Shown here piece after piece: positions 39,299 to 47,821 of a stretch of DNA of 59,282 nucleotides. Within the stretch, counting starts at the first letter, position 1, and every line of letters begins with the position of its first letter. Both the position numbers and the translations under genes were made by a program. A model generated the notes under the pieces. It had not been told where the DNA came from. It made no database searches and saw only the letters and a program-made list of their open reading frames with translations. The DNA comes from Ignavibacteria bacterium (GTDB taxonomy: Bacteria > Bacteroidota > Ignavibacteria > Tepidaquicellales > Tepidaquicellaceae), in assembly GCA_016710985.1 (NCBI GenBank), contig JADJTX010000034.1:1-59282 (forward strand), in the 5' to 3' direction.

Positions 39299-41740
39299 TT
39301 ATTTTTGATCAGATCCCGCTGATTCAGGGTTAACTATTTTATCTCTGAGCTTCTGAGCAAAATACAAAACAACAGAACCAATTACACTTATGATCATTAT
39401 CGTCGGCCACAGATCCGCTCTTACATAATCTATTTCATAAAACTCTTTTAAAAGATTCATTACTGTCGAATCAATGTTGGTCGCTGCAAAGAAAACATAT
39501 ATTATCAGAATGAAAAATCCGTAAAGCAGATATGTGAGCTTATTATCATCCTCTTTGTTCAGCACTATTGAAAAAAAGTTAGCGATGTTAGTTATGATCA
39601 TAATCGTGAGCATTACCATTTGAATGTCCTTTTCAGTTACTGCAAAATTTTTCTCAACAAAATAGATACCAATATATCCCGCCGCTACAATAATAAATGC
39701 CGACAGTAATACAAATGTCATGAGATCTTTCATGAAATTTAATGTCTTCTCCGTATTTGTATTCTTCAATGTGATCATGAAAGCCGGCAGAGCAATCCCG
39801 AAAAAATTTATAAGCGCTACTCTTCTCGGTGTCAAAGGAAAATCAAGGAAGAAGAACATAGAGAGTAAGGTGATATAAATTACAAAAAAATTTTTAGTGA
39901 TGAACAGTTTGCCGACGGACTTCACGGTGTTCACGATCTTATTCCCTTCATCGAATATCTGAGGCAGCAGTGAAAATTTATTCTTCAGCAGTACTATGTC
40001 AGCAACTTCCTTTGTAATGCCGCTCCCCTCTTCCATTGCAATTCCCATGTCAGCTTCCTTTATAGCAGGCAGATCATTCACTCCATCGCCTATCATAGCC
40101 GTATATATTTTTTCTTTCTTCAGTGTTTTTATAATTCTCAGCTTGTGTTCAGGCTTCAGCCGGGCAAAGATCACATTATTCATCACAATTTTCTTAAAGT
40201 CTTCATCGGAAACATTATCAAGATCATTTCCGGAGATCATCTCTGAATCCTTAACATCCCACCCGATCTCATGAACGACCTCCTGTATCGCTTTCGCAGA
40301 GTCTCCTGACAAGATTTTTATTTTAATGCCGTTATCTTCAAACAGCTTTATCGCATCAAAAACATCATCTCTGATTTTATCGGTGATCGAAATTATACAA
40401 AGAGGAACAATCTCGATTCTATCCGGTTTATCTTTCAGCTTTTCCATCGTTTCATTAGTTCTTACTTTCGCAAATAAAACATTTCTGTAAACACTCAGCC
40501 TGTTCTCTTCAAAAATTCTCGCTGACTCTTCCTTACAAGCCGGATCAAGTCGTGCCGAAAGAATGTCATAAGCTCCGAGAATAAACGTTATCTTCTCACT
40601 CCCCTTCTCCGCCTGTATCATGCTCATCTTTCTTTCAGAGCTGAAAGGATATTCATCAATGAATTTATAATCTTTATCAGGTTCAAAAACATTTATTGCA
40701 TTAATGGTTGCATTCTTATCGCCCGTTAACGCTGCATAAGTTCCTATTAATTTTTTAATTTCATCTTCAGAGTATTCGTTCTCAAATTTGCTTATATGAT
40801 GAATGCTCAGCTTGTTTTGTGTAAGGGTTCCTGTCTTATCCATACAGACAACCTGTACATTTGAAAATGACTCTATCGCATTAAGCTTCTGAATGATTGC
40901 GCCTAGTTTGCTGATCCTCGAAACGCCTACAGCAAAGGTTACCGATGCCATAAGTACAAGACCCTGAGGCACGAGCGAGATGAGTATTGTAGATATCTTT
41001 CTGATGAAATCAATATCGAACCCGCCTGTGTTTAATATGATCTCGAGAATGACAAGGAAAACCGCAACGACAAACAGTATTTTTACAATGGAGTTTATTT
41101 TTTTCTGCAGCGGCGTAAGATCGAACTTATACTTCTTTGCCTGCTCTGTTATCTTAGCTGCAAAACTTTCATTCCCTATTTTCTCAGCCTTGTAAAATCC
41201 GTTTCCTGATAGACAAAAACTTCCGGAAAGAATTTCTTCATTCTCCTTCTTATGGATCGGATTCGATTCTCCTGTAAGCAGTGATTCGTCGATTTCAAGA
41301 TGGTTGGAATAAACAACTGATCCGTCAACGACAACCTGATCTCCTCTTAGAATTTTGACTATGTCATCAATGACAATTTCGGAAGGTTCAAGTGATACTT
41401 CTTTTCCATCGCGGATCACGATCACTTCCTTTTTCAGCAGCAGACTTACCTTGTCAAGAGCCCGCTTTGCTTTTATCTCCTGGAATATTGCCAGGAATGT
41501 ATTTAAAAACGCTATGGATAAAATGCCTACGCTGTCGAGCAGCAGCCGGCTGTCTTTTGTATAGAAATAAAAATATAGAAGAAAAAGAATTATTGATAAA
41601 ATGACTAAATTGAAAACCGAAAAAAGATTTTCAATGAATATCTCGCGGATGGTTTTAGTCTTCGGTTTTGAAGACTTGTTCTGAAGACCTTTGGAGATCC
41701 TTTCCGCTACTTCTTCTTCTGAAAGACCGTTAAACTGCAA
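39299..41740 (-). CDS. P-type cation-transporting ATPase (CtpE-like)
   Basis: 813 aa. The N-terminal cytoplasmic part (LSEEEVAERISKGLQNKSS) is followed by a helix pair, the actuator domain with DESLLTGESNPI, transmembrane motif LVPQGLVLM in M4, the phosphorylation site CMDKTGTLT (D301), nucleotide-binding KMSMI and ILGAYD regions, and hinge MIGDGVNDLPAIKEADMGIAM. Six C-terminal helices complete it. The order and the VGVSRISKLGAIIQKLNAIESFSNV block resemble mycobacterial CtpE, a calcium importer-type ATPase. M4 carries PQGL where most relatives have PEGL. The start is a TTG, since a stop lies four codons upstream and no ATG is available. The ion is not assigned. Confidence 0.88.
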   Translation of the reverse strand: MQFNGLSEEEVAERISKGLQNKSSKPKTKTIREIFIENLFSVFNLVILSIILFLLYFYFYTKDSRLLLDSVGILSIAFLNTFLAIFQEIKAKRALDKVSLLLKKEVIVIRDGKEVSLEPSEIVIDDIVKILRGDQVVVDGSVVYSNHLEIDESLLTGESNPIHKKENEEILSGSFCLSGNGFYKAEKIGNESFAAKITEQAKKYKFDLTPLQKKINSIVKILFVVAVFLVILEIILNTGGFDIDFIRKISTILISLVPQGLVLMASVTFAVGVSRISKLGAIIQKLNAIESFSNVQVVCMDKTGTLTQNKLSIHHISKFENEYSEDEIKKLIGTYAALTGDKNATINAINVFEPDKDYKFIDEYPFSSERKMSMIQAEKGSEKITFILGAYDILSARLDPACKEESARIFEENRLSVYRNVLFAKVRTNETMEKLKDKPDRIEIVPLCIISITDKIRDDVFDAIKLFEDNGIKIKILSGDSAKAIQEVVHEIGWDVKDSEMISGNDLDNVSDEDFKKIVMNNVIFARLKPEHKLRIIKTLKKEKIYTAMIGDGVNDLPAIKEADMGIAMEEGSGITKEVADIVLLKNKFSLLPQIFDEGNKIVNTVKSVGKLFITKNFFVIYITLLSMFFFLDFPLTPRRVALINFFGIALPAFMITLKNTNTEKTLNFMKDLMTFVLLSAFIIVAAGYIGIYFVEKNFAVTEKDIQMVMLTIMIITNIANFFSIVLNKEDDNKLTYLLYGFFILIIYVFFAATNIDSTVMNLLKEFYEIDYVRADLWPTIMIISVIGSVVLYFAQKLRDKIVNPESAGSDQK

Positions 41741-42164
41741 ATGTGTGATTTATGAATTTAAGATATTCAAATTATTAAATTCTGAATTGAAAGGATATAA
41801 TATAATTTGCGGGAAATTGATTCTTGGCCAGAGATAAATTGGTCTCTCACAGATTACACAGATGTTCACAGATTTAATTCTTGTATTATTCTTTTCAATA
41901 GTTTTCAAGCAACAAATTCAATGTTCAAGATTGGATCTGAGAAAATCTGAGCAATCTGTGAGAATATTTTCCCAACCTATTTATTTTCAATTCAACAGTA
42001 CTTTAATATTCCTTAAAACTTAGTGATTGGATCCCCGACAAATGCACCCGGGGATGACAGAAAGCATTTTCAGAAGCTTCTCAATACCCAATACCCAATA
42101 CCCAATACCCGGTACCCAATACTTCAATTGCTTGTTTGATAATCTAAAACTAACTTTGTTTCAA
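41741..42164. repeat. repeat-filled intergenic region
   Basis: Contains an inverted pair of degenerate repeats (TCACAGATTACACAGATG near 41850 and CTGAGCAATCTGTGAG near 41947), a right half of the TGTCATCCCCG family (GATTGGATCCCCG ... CGGGGATGACAG, 42025-42059) followed by a TTTTCAGAAGCTTCT tail, and four to five copies of the heptamer AATACCC (about 42088-42122). No gene is supported upstream of the ATG at 42165. Confidence 0.7.
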
Positions 42165-42404
42165 ATGGAAATCAAAAAATTCATACTTGCTGTATTCATT
42201 GTCATCTCATTAAATTTTTCCTACCAGCCGGTGAGCATTTATGCTAAGGAAAAAGAATACATAGTTTACACCATTGACTATAATCTCGACAATGTTACAA
42301 ATGAATTCATAAATAAAAATGAGACTAAAAAATTATATATCTTAGTCTCTCTGACATTCCGGACAATGATCTCCGGTTCTGTAACGACATTCAATACCTC
42401 TTAA
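42165..42404 (+). CDS. small predicted secreted protein of unknown function
   Basis: 79 codons from an ATG directly after the heptamer array. MEIKKFILAVFIVISLNFSY is a good signal peptide, cleaved probably near YAKEK. The mature part (EYIVYTIDYNLDNVTNEFIN ... LVSLTFRTMISGSVTTFNTS) is short and matches nothing I recognise. The open frame extends upstream to 42027, but that part only translates repeats. It may be a truncated lipoprotein or a chance frame. The signal peptide is the sole support. Confidence 0.4.
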   Translation: MEIKKFILAVFIVISLNFSYQPVSIYAKEKEYIVYTIDYNLDNVTNEFINKNETKKLYILVSLTFRTMISGSVTTFNTS

Positions 42405-42552
42405 GATTCAGAGCATCCGTCCAAATAAAGAAAAAGCTTGCCACGAATTTCACGAATGATCACGAATTTAAAAATATTATGTTTTCAAAACACTTTCCCT
42501 TTGTGTCTTAGTGACTTTGTGGTTTAAAAATGTTTTCAGAGTCTCTAATTTA

Positions 42553-43404
42553 TTAAAACAGTTTGACCCCCGCCGTTATCTGCATTCCTCTGTTATGAAC
42601 AGTTGCATTATCAAAACTCTGACTCGAATTTATAATATTAGTTAATCCCATAGAGTAATAGAAGTTTACAAACAAATCCGTACTTTTTGAAACCGTGAAG
42701 TTAACTCCTCCTCCTGCTATCCATCCTAAATCCGCTTTATCGAAATATTCCTTTGTATCATATTCATACCTTTCTCCCGAAGAATATTCCTGATTCTGAT
42801 AACATGAAACACGCGTACTCAAATAAAAACCGGTTGAAAGATACGGCGCGATCTTTCCTGAAGTGAATTTAAAATTACAGATCAAAGGAAACTCGAGATA
42901 GTTCATCTTCTGTGTTATCACCACCACTTCATTCTCAAACTTGCTTCCCTTTTGAATATAGCTGATCCCCGGCTGTATTGAAAAAAGTTTTGAAGTATAA
43001 AATTCAAACAATATTCCGATTTCAATTCCGCTTCTTGTATTTGTTGCCTCAGAGTTAAATATTGCCTTAGCCAGATCCAGGCCTCCGAGAATTCCAAATT
43101 TAAACTTATTGCCATCCGCTTTTTTAGTAATACCGTTCTCCATAATGAAACCGTCTTTTCCCTCTATCAGAGTTATTTCAACTTTCGGAATGGTAAATGA
43201 TTTATTCTTCGTCTGAATAATTATATTGCTTGAATCTATATTTTTAAGCTCACCTTCTGCTTCCCAGCCGTTTATTATGCGAACTTTATAAACCTTGCCT
43301 ATTATCAGTTTATCAATCTGCTCATTATTGTTTTGTGATATTACGTCACTAAAGCTGAATAAGACTATCAACATCAGAATGGAAGATATTTTAATTATAA
43401 TCAT
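42553..43404 (-). CDS. outer-membrane beta-barrel protein (porin-like, OMP_b-brl type)
   Basis: 283 aa. Signal peptide MIIIKISSILMLIVLFSFSDVISQ, then a small N-terminal beta domain (GKVYKVRIINGWEAEGELKN, IIIQTKNKSFTIPKVEITLIEG) resembling an Sm-like or PEGA-like strand unit. From about residue 105 there are alternating amphipathic strands (FKFGILGGLDLA, SGIEIGILFEFYTSKLFSIQPGISYIQKG, MNYLEFPLICNFKF, IAPYLSTGFYLSTR, DLGWIAGGGVNFTVSKSTDLFVNFYYSMG) ending in ITAGVKLF. The final phenylalanine is the usual beta-barrel insertion signal. This is the Bacteroidota outer-membrane beta-barrel family whose members mostly have no known substrate. It is followed by a small lipoprotein gene in the same orientation upstream. 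Confidence 0.82.
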   Translation of the reverse strand: MIIIKISSILMLIVLFSFSDVISQNNNEQIDKLIIGKVYKVRIINGWEAEGELKNIDSSNIIIQTKNKSFTIPKVEITLIEGKDGFIMENGITKKADGNKFKFGILGGLDLAKAIFNSEATNTRSGIEIGILFEFYTSKLFSIQPGISYIQKGSKFENEVVVITQKMNYLEFPLICNFKFTSGKIAPYLSTGFYLSTRVSCYQNQEYSSGERYEYDTKEYFDKADLGWIAGGGVNFTVSKSTDLFVNFYYSMGLTNIINSSQSFDNATVHNRGMQITAGVKLF

Positions 43405-43429
43405 CCTTTTAGTTTCCTCTTATATTTGA

Positions 43430-43816
43430 TTACTGAATTGTTATGTTTGCCATGTCAATCAATATCCCTCTTCCGTTGTCGCCCGGCGAGAAGAATTCAA
43501 ACTCCCATACCTGACCTTTCTGAACATTGCTGAATTCTTTTATTAAATGTGATTCACTGTTACTGCAGGCAAGATAAGGATACTTAAAATCTATGGAAAT
43601 TTCGAAAGGTATCGATCTGCATCTTGAAGTGATCCTTTGAAGAACAAATTTATCAGGCGGAGTAAAATAAAATTTCGTATTTCCGTCAGCAGAAGGACTG
43701 TACGAGATAAGAAAATTCTGTTCACCCGGACCCGTTGCGCATTCATCATATCCGCAGGTCAGAACAAGAACCATTAGTGATAATAAAATATATTTTACTG
43801 AACTAATTCTTTTCAT
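43430..43816 (-). CDS. small predicted lipoprotein, function unknown
   Basis: 128 aa. MKRISSVKYILLSLMVLVLTCGYDEC gives a signal sequence with a lipobox-like LVLTC. The rest is beta-rich with two further Cys (SRCRSIPF, LACSNSESH). I do not recognise the family. It lies 26 bp upstream of the beta-barrel gene on the same strand, so the two are likely cotranscribed. Confidence 0.65.
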   Translation of the reverse strand: MKRISSVKYILLSLMVLVLTCGYDECATGPGEQNFLISYSPSADGNTKFYFTPPDKFVLQRITSRCRSIPFEISIDFKYPYLACSNSESHLIKEFSNVQKGQVWEFEFFSPGDNGRGILIDMANITIQ

Positions 43817-44220
43817 TTCAATTTTACCTCTCCGGTATTCCGGATTTAATTCTTTTTAAGAACTATTCAAAATTAATGAAAGAATTTATTTCAATTGTCA
43901 AAGATTTGTCATAAGAAAATAAGATTGTATCAATAACATTTGATTTATACCCAATACAATTGAGTATTCTCTTATTATAACCACTAAGTCACAAATGCAC
44001 GAATTATTACATTTGCAAAAAGTTATTCTTTGTGTCTTTGAGCCTTAGTGGTAAAAGGATTTCAAAATTAAAATGTTTTGGAAGGATGTGTCTATGCTTA
44101 GCTGGATTGTATAAGAAGTAAATTGCTTCAAAACAGGGACACAGAGTCACAGTGAATTTCACACTGTTTACTCTGTGTCTTTGTTTTATAAAAGTCCTGA
44201 GATGAATTTATTGAGTGCTC
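43817..44220. repeat. intergenic region with two inverted repeats
   Basis: CCACTAAGTCACAAATGCAC (from 43981) pairs loosely with CTTTGAGCCTTAGTGG (to 44051). AAAACAGGGACACAGAGTCA (from 44130) pairs with CTCTGTGTCTTTGTTTT (to 44187). Both belong to the degenerate TTAGTGACTTTGTGG-type repeats scattered in this window. No gene is supported. Confidence 0.65.
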
Positions 44221-44835
44221 TTACCTGAACTCTTTATTGATCACATCTATTTCACCCGGATAAGTAATGCCTCCGAGGAATGTGTCTATCGTCGGTTTGA
44301 TTGCCAGTTTTAATTTTGAGCTGTTGCCTGACTTGCCTCCTATTGCAAGCGCAAGATTTATTAATTTTTCATAACCGCCGTCACCCAGCATTTTGACAAA
44401 ATCTATTTTGACCGGGATAGGAATGGTAACAGACTTTCCGACACCAGGAACAGTTATCGGCTTATCAATGTCTCCGCTGAGCATTTCTGCATCATCAATA
44501 TACAATCTCCAGCTCAATGCCTTTATCAGGCTGGATGATTCCGCGCTTCCTCCCGGATATGTATCAGGATTTTTCGCAATCAGATTGACTGTAAATGATG
44601 CGTCCATTTTCCCTCCGGCAAATCCTGCAAGCAAGGCTGCTCCGTCAATAATGTTAAGATCATTGATTGAGCTGACATTCTTGAGCTTCACTCCGGCAAG
44701 ATTGAAATTATCAACCGGACCCAGTTTGAACTGCAGCCTCTGTGCATTCTTGATCGTTTCATTTACACCCGAACATCCGAATTGAAATGTTATTAATAAA
44801 AGGAATACTGATACAGATTGTATTATTCTTGTCAT
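44221..44835 (-). CDS. LEA/WHy-type lipoprotein
   Basis: I take ATG 44835 (MTRIIQSVSVFLLLITFQFGCSG), which places a lipobox (FQFGC) at the right distance. An ATG further upstream at 44892 would put 19 non-signal residues first. The mature protein (LQFKLGPVDNFNLAGVKLKNV ... FTVNLIAKNPDTYPGGSAE ... LSWRLYIDDAEMLSGDIDKPITVPGVGKSVTIPIPVKIDF) has the alternating NPN and interaction strands of LEA14-like (WHy) beta-sandwich domains, linked to desiccation or stress tolerance. In FCB bacteria these are envelope lipoproteins of unclear function. A TTCAATG repeat run sits at its 5' end. Confidence 0.72.
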   Translation of the reverse strand: MTRIIQSVSVFLLLITFQFGCSGVNETIKNAQRLQFKLGPVDNFNLAGVKLKNVSSINDLNIIDGAALLAGFAGGKMDASFTVNLIAKNPDTYPGGSAESSSLIKALSWRLYIDDAEMLSGDIDKPITVPGVGKSVTIPIPVKIDFVKMLGDGGYEKLINLALAIGGKSGNSSKLKLAIKPTIDTFLGGITYPGEIDVINKEFR

Positions 44836-44929
44836 ATTAGTTTTAGTTGTTTTTACAATATAGATTTTCAATGCAAAATGTTCAATGTTCAATGTTGAGA
44901 AACCCGTCAGATGTCAGATTTACTTTTCT

Positions 44930-45198
44930 CTTTCCCAAGCCCCAGCTTGGGAAAGCATTAAAACTGCAATTTCTTTGGGAAAACATCAAACCGTATCGAG
45001 TAATGATCAACTCAGATTGCTGACCAGTTAAATAATATTATGCAGAGCTATACTTCCAATTTATCTCTTTCCCAAGCCCCAGCTTGGGAAAGCATTAAAA
45101 CAGCAATTTCTTTGGGAAAACATCAAACGTATCGAGTAATGATCAACTCAGATTGCTGACCAGTTAAATAATATCCTGCAGAGCTATACTTCCAATTT
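44930..45198. repeat. two direct 132-bp copies: REP-like palindrome plus RAYT 3' end
   Basis: Copy A (44930-45062) and copy B (45067-45198) are nearly identical. Each begins with the palindrome CTTTCCCAAGC...GCTTGGGAAAG and continues AGCATTAAAAC.GCAATTTC through CAGATTGCTGACCAGTTAAA to ACTTCCAATTT. Copy B includes the last 25 or so codons of the transposase gene at 45123-45656. Copy A is a duplicate of that gene end plus its palindrome. Confidence 0.85.
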
Positions 45199-45656
45199 TC
45201 AGGACGCGATACTAAACCTTTTCTGACAGGATTATTATGAATGTATTCTATTTTTTGCTTAAGCATTATGCTATTTGTCATCTCCTGAGGATGATATCCT
45301 TCCTGCCAAATTTGAAATTCAGATTCAATCTTATAAATTTTCTTTCTCTTTTTAAGTTCTTCAAGGACGGAATAGTTTTTGTTTGTGTTCAGCTTCTCTA
45401 TGATCTTCTTCGCTGTATAACTTTTTAAAGACTGGACTGCTTTTTTTAAGGTTTTTGATTTACAAATCATGTGAAAATGTTCCGGCATAATCACATAAGC
45501 AATTATTTCGATTTCATATTTAATTTGATAATAGATGAAATTTTGAAACAGTAACGCATAGGATTCATCGGAATTAAACACTTTAATCCAATCTATTATC
45601 GTTGAAGTAATAAAATATGGATTTTCAGGATTCATTATTTTATAAATGCTTCTCAT
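45123..45656 (-). CDS. REP-associated tyrosine transposase (RAYT, Y1/HUH superfamily)
   Basis: 177 aa, the usual size. The HUH metal-binding motif is in YVIMPEHFHMICKSK, the helix with the catalytic tyrosine in KQKIEYIHNNPVRKGLVSRP, followed by WKYSSAGYYLTG, the family C-terminus. PYFITSTIIDWIKVF is the N-terminal strand. RAYTs are single-copy, domesticated IS200-like enzymes that nick and join single strands at REP palindromes. Here the same palindrome (CTTTCCCAAGC...GCTTGGGAAAG) lies on both sides of the gene, two copies downstream and two upstream plus a degenerate one, as expected for a REPtron. The ATG start at 45656 is plausible, although an internal M (MNPENPYF) is also possible. Confidence 0.9.
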   Translation of the reverse strand: MRSIYKIMNPENPYFITSTIIDWIKVFNSDESYALLFQNFIYYQIKYEIEIIAYVIMPEHFHMICKSKTLKKAVQSLKSYTAKKIIEKLNTNKNYSVLEELKKRKKIYKIESEFQIWQEGYHPQEMTNSIMLKQKIEYIHNNPVRKGLVSRPENWKYSSAGYYLTGQQSELIITRYV

Positions 45657-45772
45657 AATACTTTTTTTTAATTTACTCTGACAATTTGCATCAGGTGGAT
45701 TAAACTAAATTAAAGGTTCCAAAATATCAAATTGAATATCTCAGTTTGTGAAATTTAGTTCTATTACTTTCT

Positions 45773-45891
45773 CTTGCGGGGCTGGGGGAAGAGAAAACTT
45801 GAAACATATGTTATTACTTTCCCAAGCTGGGGCTTGGGAAAGAGAAAACTTGAAACATATGTTTTTACTTTCCCAAGCTGGGCTTGGGAAA
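45773..45891. repeat. REP-like palindromes upstream of the RAYT
   Basis: CTTTCCCAAGC...GCTTGGGAAAG at 45817-45842 and a one-base-shorter copy at 45867-45891, separated by AGAAAACTTGAAACATATGT, i.e. a tandem unit of about 50 bp. A degenerate half (CTTGCGGGGCTGGGGGAAGAG) lies at 45773. A CGTAATT heptamer run follows at about 45901-45936. Confidence 0.85.
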
Positions 45892-46006
45892 GAGGAAACT
45901 CGTAATTCGTAACCCGTAATTCGTAACTCGCAACTCCTATACATTGAAAAAATTCTGACTTTAACTCACTTCTTAATAGAGGTATTTTTGTACAAATCAG
46001 AATACG

Positions 46007-46015
46007 AAAAGGAGG
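46007..46015 (+). promoter_or_regulatory. unusually strong Shine-Dalgarno site
   Basis: AAAAGGAGG lies 9 nt before ATG 46025. Most genes in this window have no recognisable SD, as is usual for FCB bacteria, so this one stands out and fixes the start of the 261-aa protein. Confidence 0.7.
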
Positions 46016-46024
46016 ATAATATAC

Positions 46025-46810
46025 ATGGACACCAAATCCATTCTAACTACAGATCATCACAATTTAAGTAACGGAATAAACTTACAAATTTCAGAATGCG
46101 AGGCATCCTTATGGGATTTTATGGGTACATCAAATTGTCAGATATTTGAGGGAATATCTTCATATTATTCCTTAGAAAGAAATTATGAATCTGATGTACA
46201 GGCAGCTTATGTTGCATATAAAGATGCACTGGACAAAGCGCGCTCCTGGATAAGTTTTTTCAAAAGCGGTATGAATGATTCACCTTTTACAGGCGTGATC
46301 AAAACAAAATACATATCTCCGGCACTTACCGGAAGATCCGGTAATATTGAACACGGCGATCATATGTTCTGGGTAAAACAACAGATAAGAGTTTCAATCG
46401 CTGAAGTAACAAGAAAGATCGGTTATGATCCGGAAGAACTGAAACTTCATGAATCTATGATGACGCAGCTGCCGCACGGACCCGACCCTTATCCTGACCC
46501 TACTGAAGTTCATCACAGGGATCAGATAGGCGGAATTCCAAATTCAATTTATCATGTTTACAGCGGTCTGATAAATAACGGCAAATCAACATTTGAGAAA
46601 ATACTTCAGATGACAGAGAAGCTAATGAGATATGAAGTTACCGATGTTACGATCAATGATTTCTTAACATTTCATAACGCATGTGAGGAATACGAACTGT
46701 TCACATTTTCAAAGAACCATGCAGGAGTGAGACTTACAATCCCAGATATATATCAGATGTATGAAGATCTGAAGACCACTGAAGTTCCGGAACTGCTTCA
46801 TACGCAGTAG
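46025..46810 (+). CDS. unrecognised 261-aa cytoplasmic protein
   Basis: No signal peptide or membrane helix. It is mostly alpha-helical by pattern, with ASLWDFMGTSNCQIFEGIS, YVAYKDALDKARSWISFFKSG, NIEHGDHMFWVKQQIRVSIAEVTRKI, LPHGPDPYPDPTEVHHRDQ (Pro/Asp/His-rich) and YHVYSGLINNGKSTFEKILQMTEKLMRY. Histidines and acids cluster around GDHMFW and EVHHRD, which could suit a metal site, but I cannot match a family. The start is secure because of the AAAAGGAGG site. It stands alone between repeats, so context gives no role. Confidence 0.75.
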   Translation: MDTKSILTTDHHNLSNGINLQISECEASLWDFMGTSNCQIFEGISSYYSLERNYESDVQAAYVAYKDALDKARSWISFFKSGMNDSPFTGVIKTKYISPALTGRSGNIEHGDHMFWVKQQIRVSIAEVTRKIGYDPEELKLHESMMTQLPHGPDPYPDPTEVHHRDQIGGIPNSIYHVYSGLINNGKSTFEKILQMTEKLMRYEVTDVTINDFLTFHNACEEYELFTFSKNHAGVRLTIPDIYQMYEDLKTTEVPELLHTQ

Positions 46811-47340
46811 TGACATAGCAGAATATTTAATTTCCCCCGCTGAGCCTTTCATTTAATAAATATTATAGTCTGTATGATGTAAACTGAAAGACCCGGCGGG
46901 ATGTAATGTAAATACACCTCATTTTAAATTCATGTGTATTCGTCCAGTTCTGCATTGCCTTCCAATAAGAACTACGTATTGATCATTCCATAAAAGAATA
47001 ATGTTTTATCAGATAAATTTTTACTTGTCTTTATTTTTAAATTTATAACATTGTACACGGGAAAAATAAACACGGATAACGCAGAAAGGGCATAAAGATT
47101 TTTATTTGTTAAAAATATTCAATTTGAATCTAACTTATTATAGTAATTATTAGATTTGATTTTTATTTCTCATAATTTCAGAATTCCGCAAATTCAGTGT
47201 TATCCGTGTTCCCCAAAAATCATCGTGTACAAAGAATTTATGATTGTAATAAATTTAAGAATTATTAATACTTACTTAAAATGTTAAATTCAAACTTTTA
47301 ACTTTTAACTTTTAACTTTTAACTTTTAACTTTTAACTAA
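46811..47340. repeat. intergenic region with a 180-bp inverted-repeat element and a heptamer array
   Basis: 47052-47231 is bounded by TGTACACGGG and the inverted ATCGTGTACA, with inner arms AACACGGATAACGCAG and TCAGTGTTATCCGTGTT, a MITE-like layout with an AT-rich core and no coding capacity. At 47295-47338 there are six copies of the CTTTTAA heptamer ending directly at the ATG of the SET gene (47341). Near 46845-46905 a weak CCTTTCA...TGAAAG pair may end the upstream transcript. Confidence 0.65.
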
Positions 47341-47685
47341 ATGATATTTGAATTAAGGGCATCAAAGATCCACGGCGTAGGAGTTTTTACAATGAAGAAA
47401 ATAATAAAAGGAGTCACACTTCAGCTGTTTGAGGAAGACGATTACCGTTTCATCCGGACATCACAGATCAAAAAAACAGGACTTCCAAAGAGTTTCATAC
47501 AGAAATATTCAATCCAGTTTCCCGACGGCTACTCATCACCCAAAAACTTTCACCGCATGTCCATTGGCTGGTATTTAAATCATTCTGCCGAGCCGAATGT
47601 ATTTTGTGATGATGATTATAATTTTTTTGCGCTGCGCAACATAAAGAGAAATGAAGAATTGTGCGTGGACTATGATGAGCTGTAA
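47341..47685 (+). CDS. small SET-domain protein
   Basis: 114 aa, a minimal SET domain. The N-terminal IFELRASKIHGVGVFTMKKI has the G.G.F strand. IGWYLNHSAEPNVFCDDDYNFFALRNIKRNEELCVDYDEL carries the NHS.xPN SAM and pseudoknot motif and the terminal EEL..DY. SET proteins methylate lysines with SAM. Stand-alone bacterial ones have rarely been assigned targets. The ATG lies directly against a heptamer repeat array, leaving no room for a normal leader, so the array itself is the 5' untranslated region. The terminator at 47763 follows. Confidence 0.88.
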   Translation: MIFELRASKIHGVGVFTMKKIIKGVTLQLFEEDDYRFIRTSQIKKTGLPKSFIQKYSIQFPDGYSSPKNFHRMSIGWYLNHSAEPNVFCDDDYNFFALRNIKRNEELCVDYDEL

Positions 47686-47762
47686 GAGCCTGAATAGTAA
47701 ATAGTCAATGGTCATTGGTCAATAGTCAAACGTCAGGTAATATATTTCCGGAGCTTTTAAAT

Positions 47763-47795
47763 AAAAGAGTCAGGTGATCGCTGCCTGACTCTTTT
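47763..47795. terminator. bidirectional intrinsic terminator
   Basis: AAAAGAGTCAGG - TGATCGCTG - CCTGACTCTTTT, a perfect 12-bp stem with T runs readable on both strands. It separates the SET gene from the convergent small secreted protein. Confidence 0.85.
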
Positions 47796-47821
47796 AAATT
47801 TAAAATGACTGAACTATAATT

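Noticed and set aside
44393..44785. 130-codon frame antisense to the LEA-like lipoprotein
   Set aside because: Codon pattern and signal/lipobox support the minus-strand gene. The plus-strand frame has no start signal or family.
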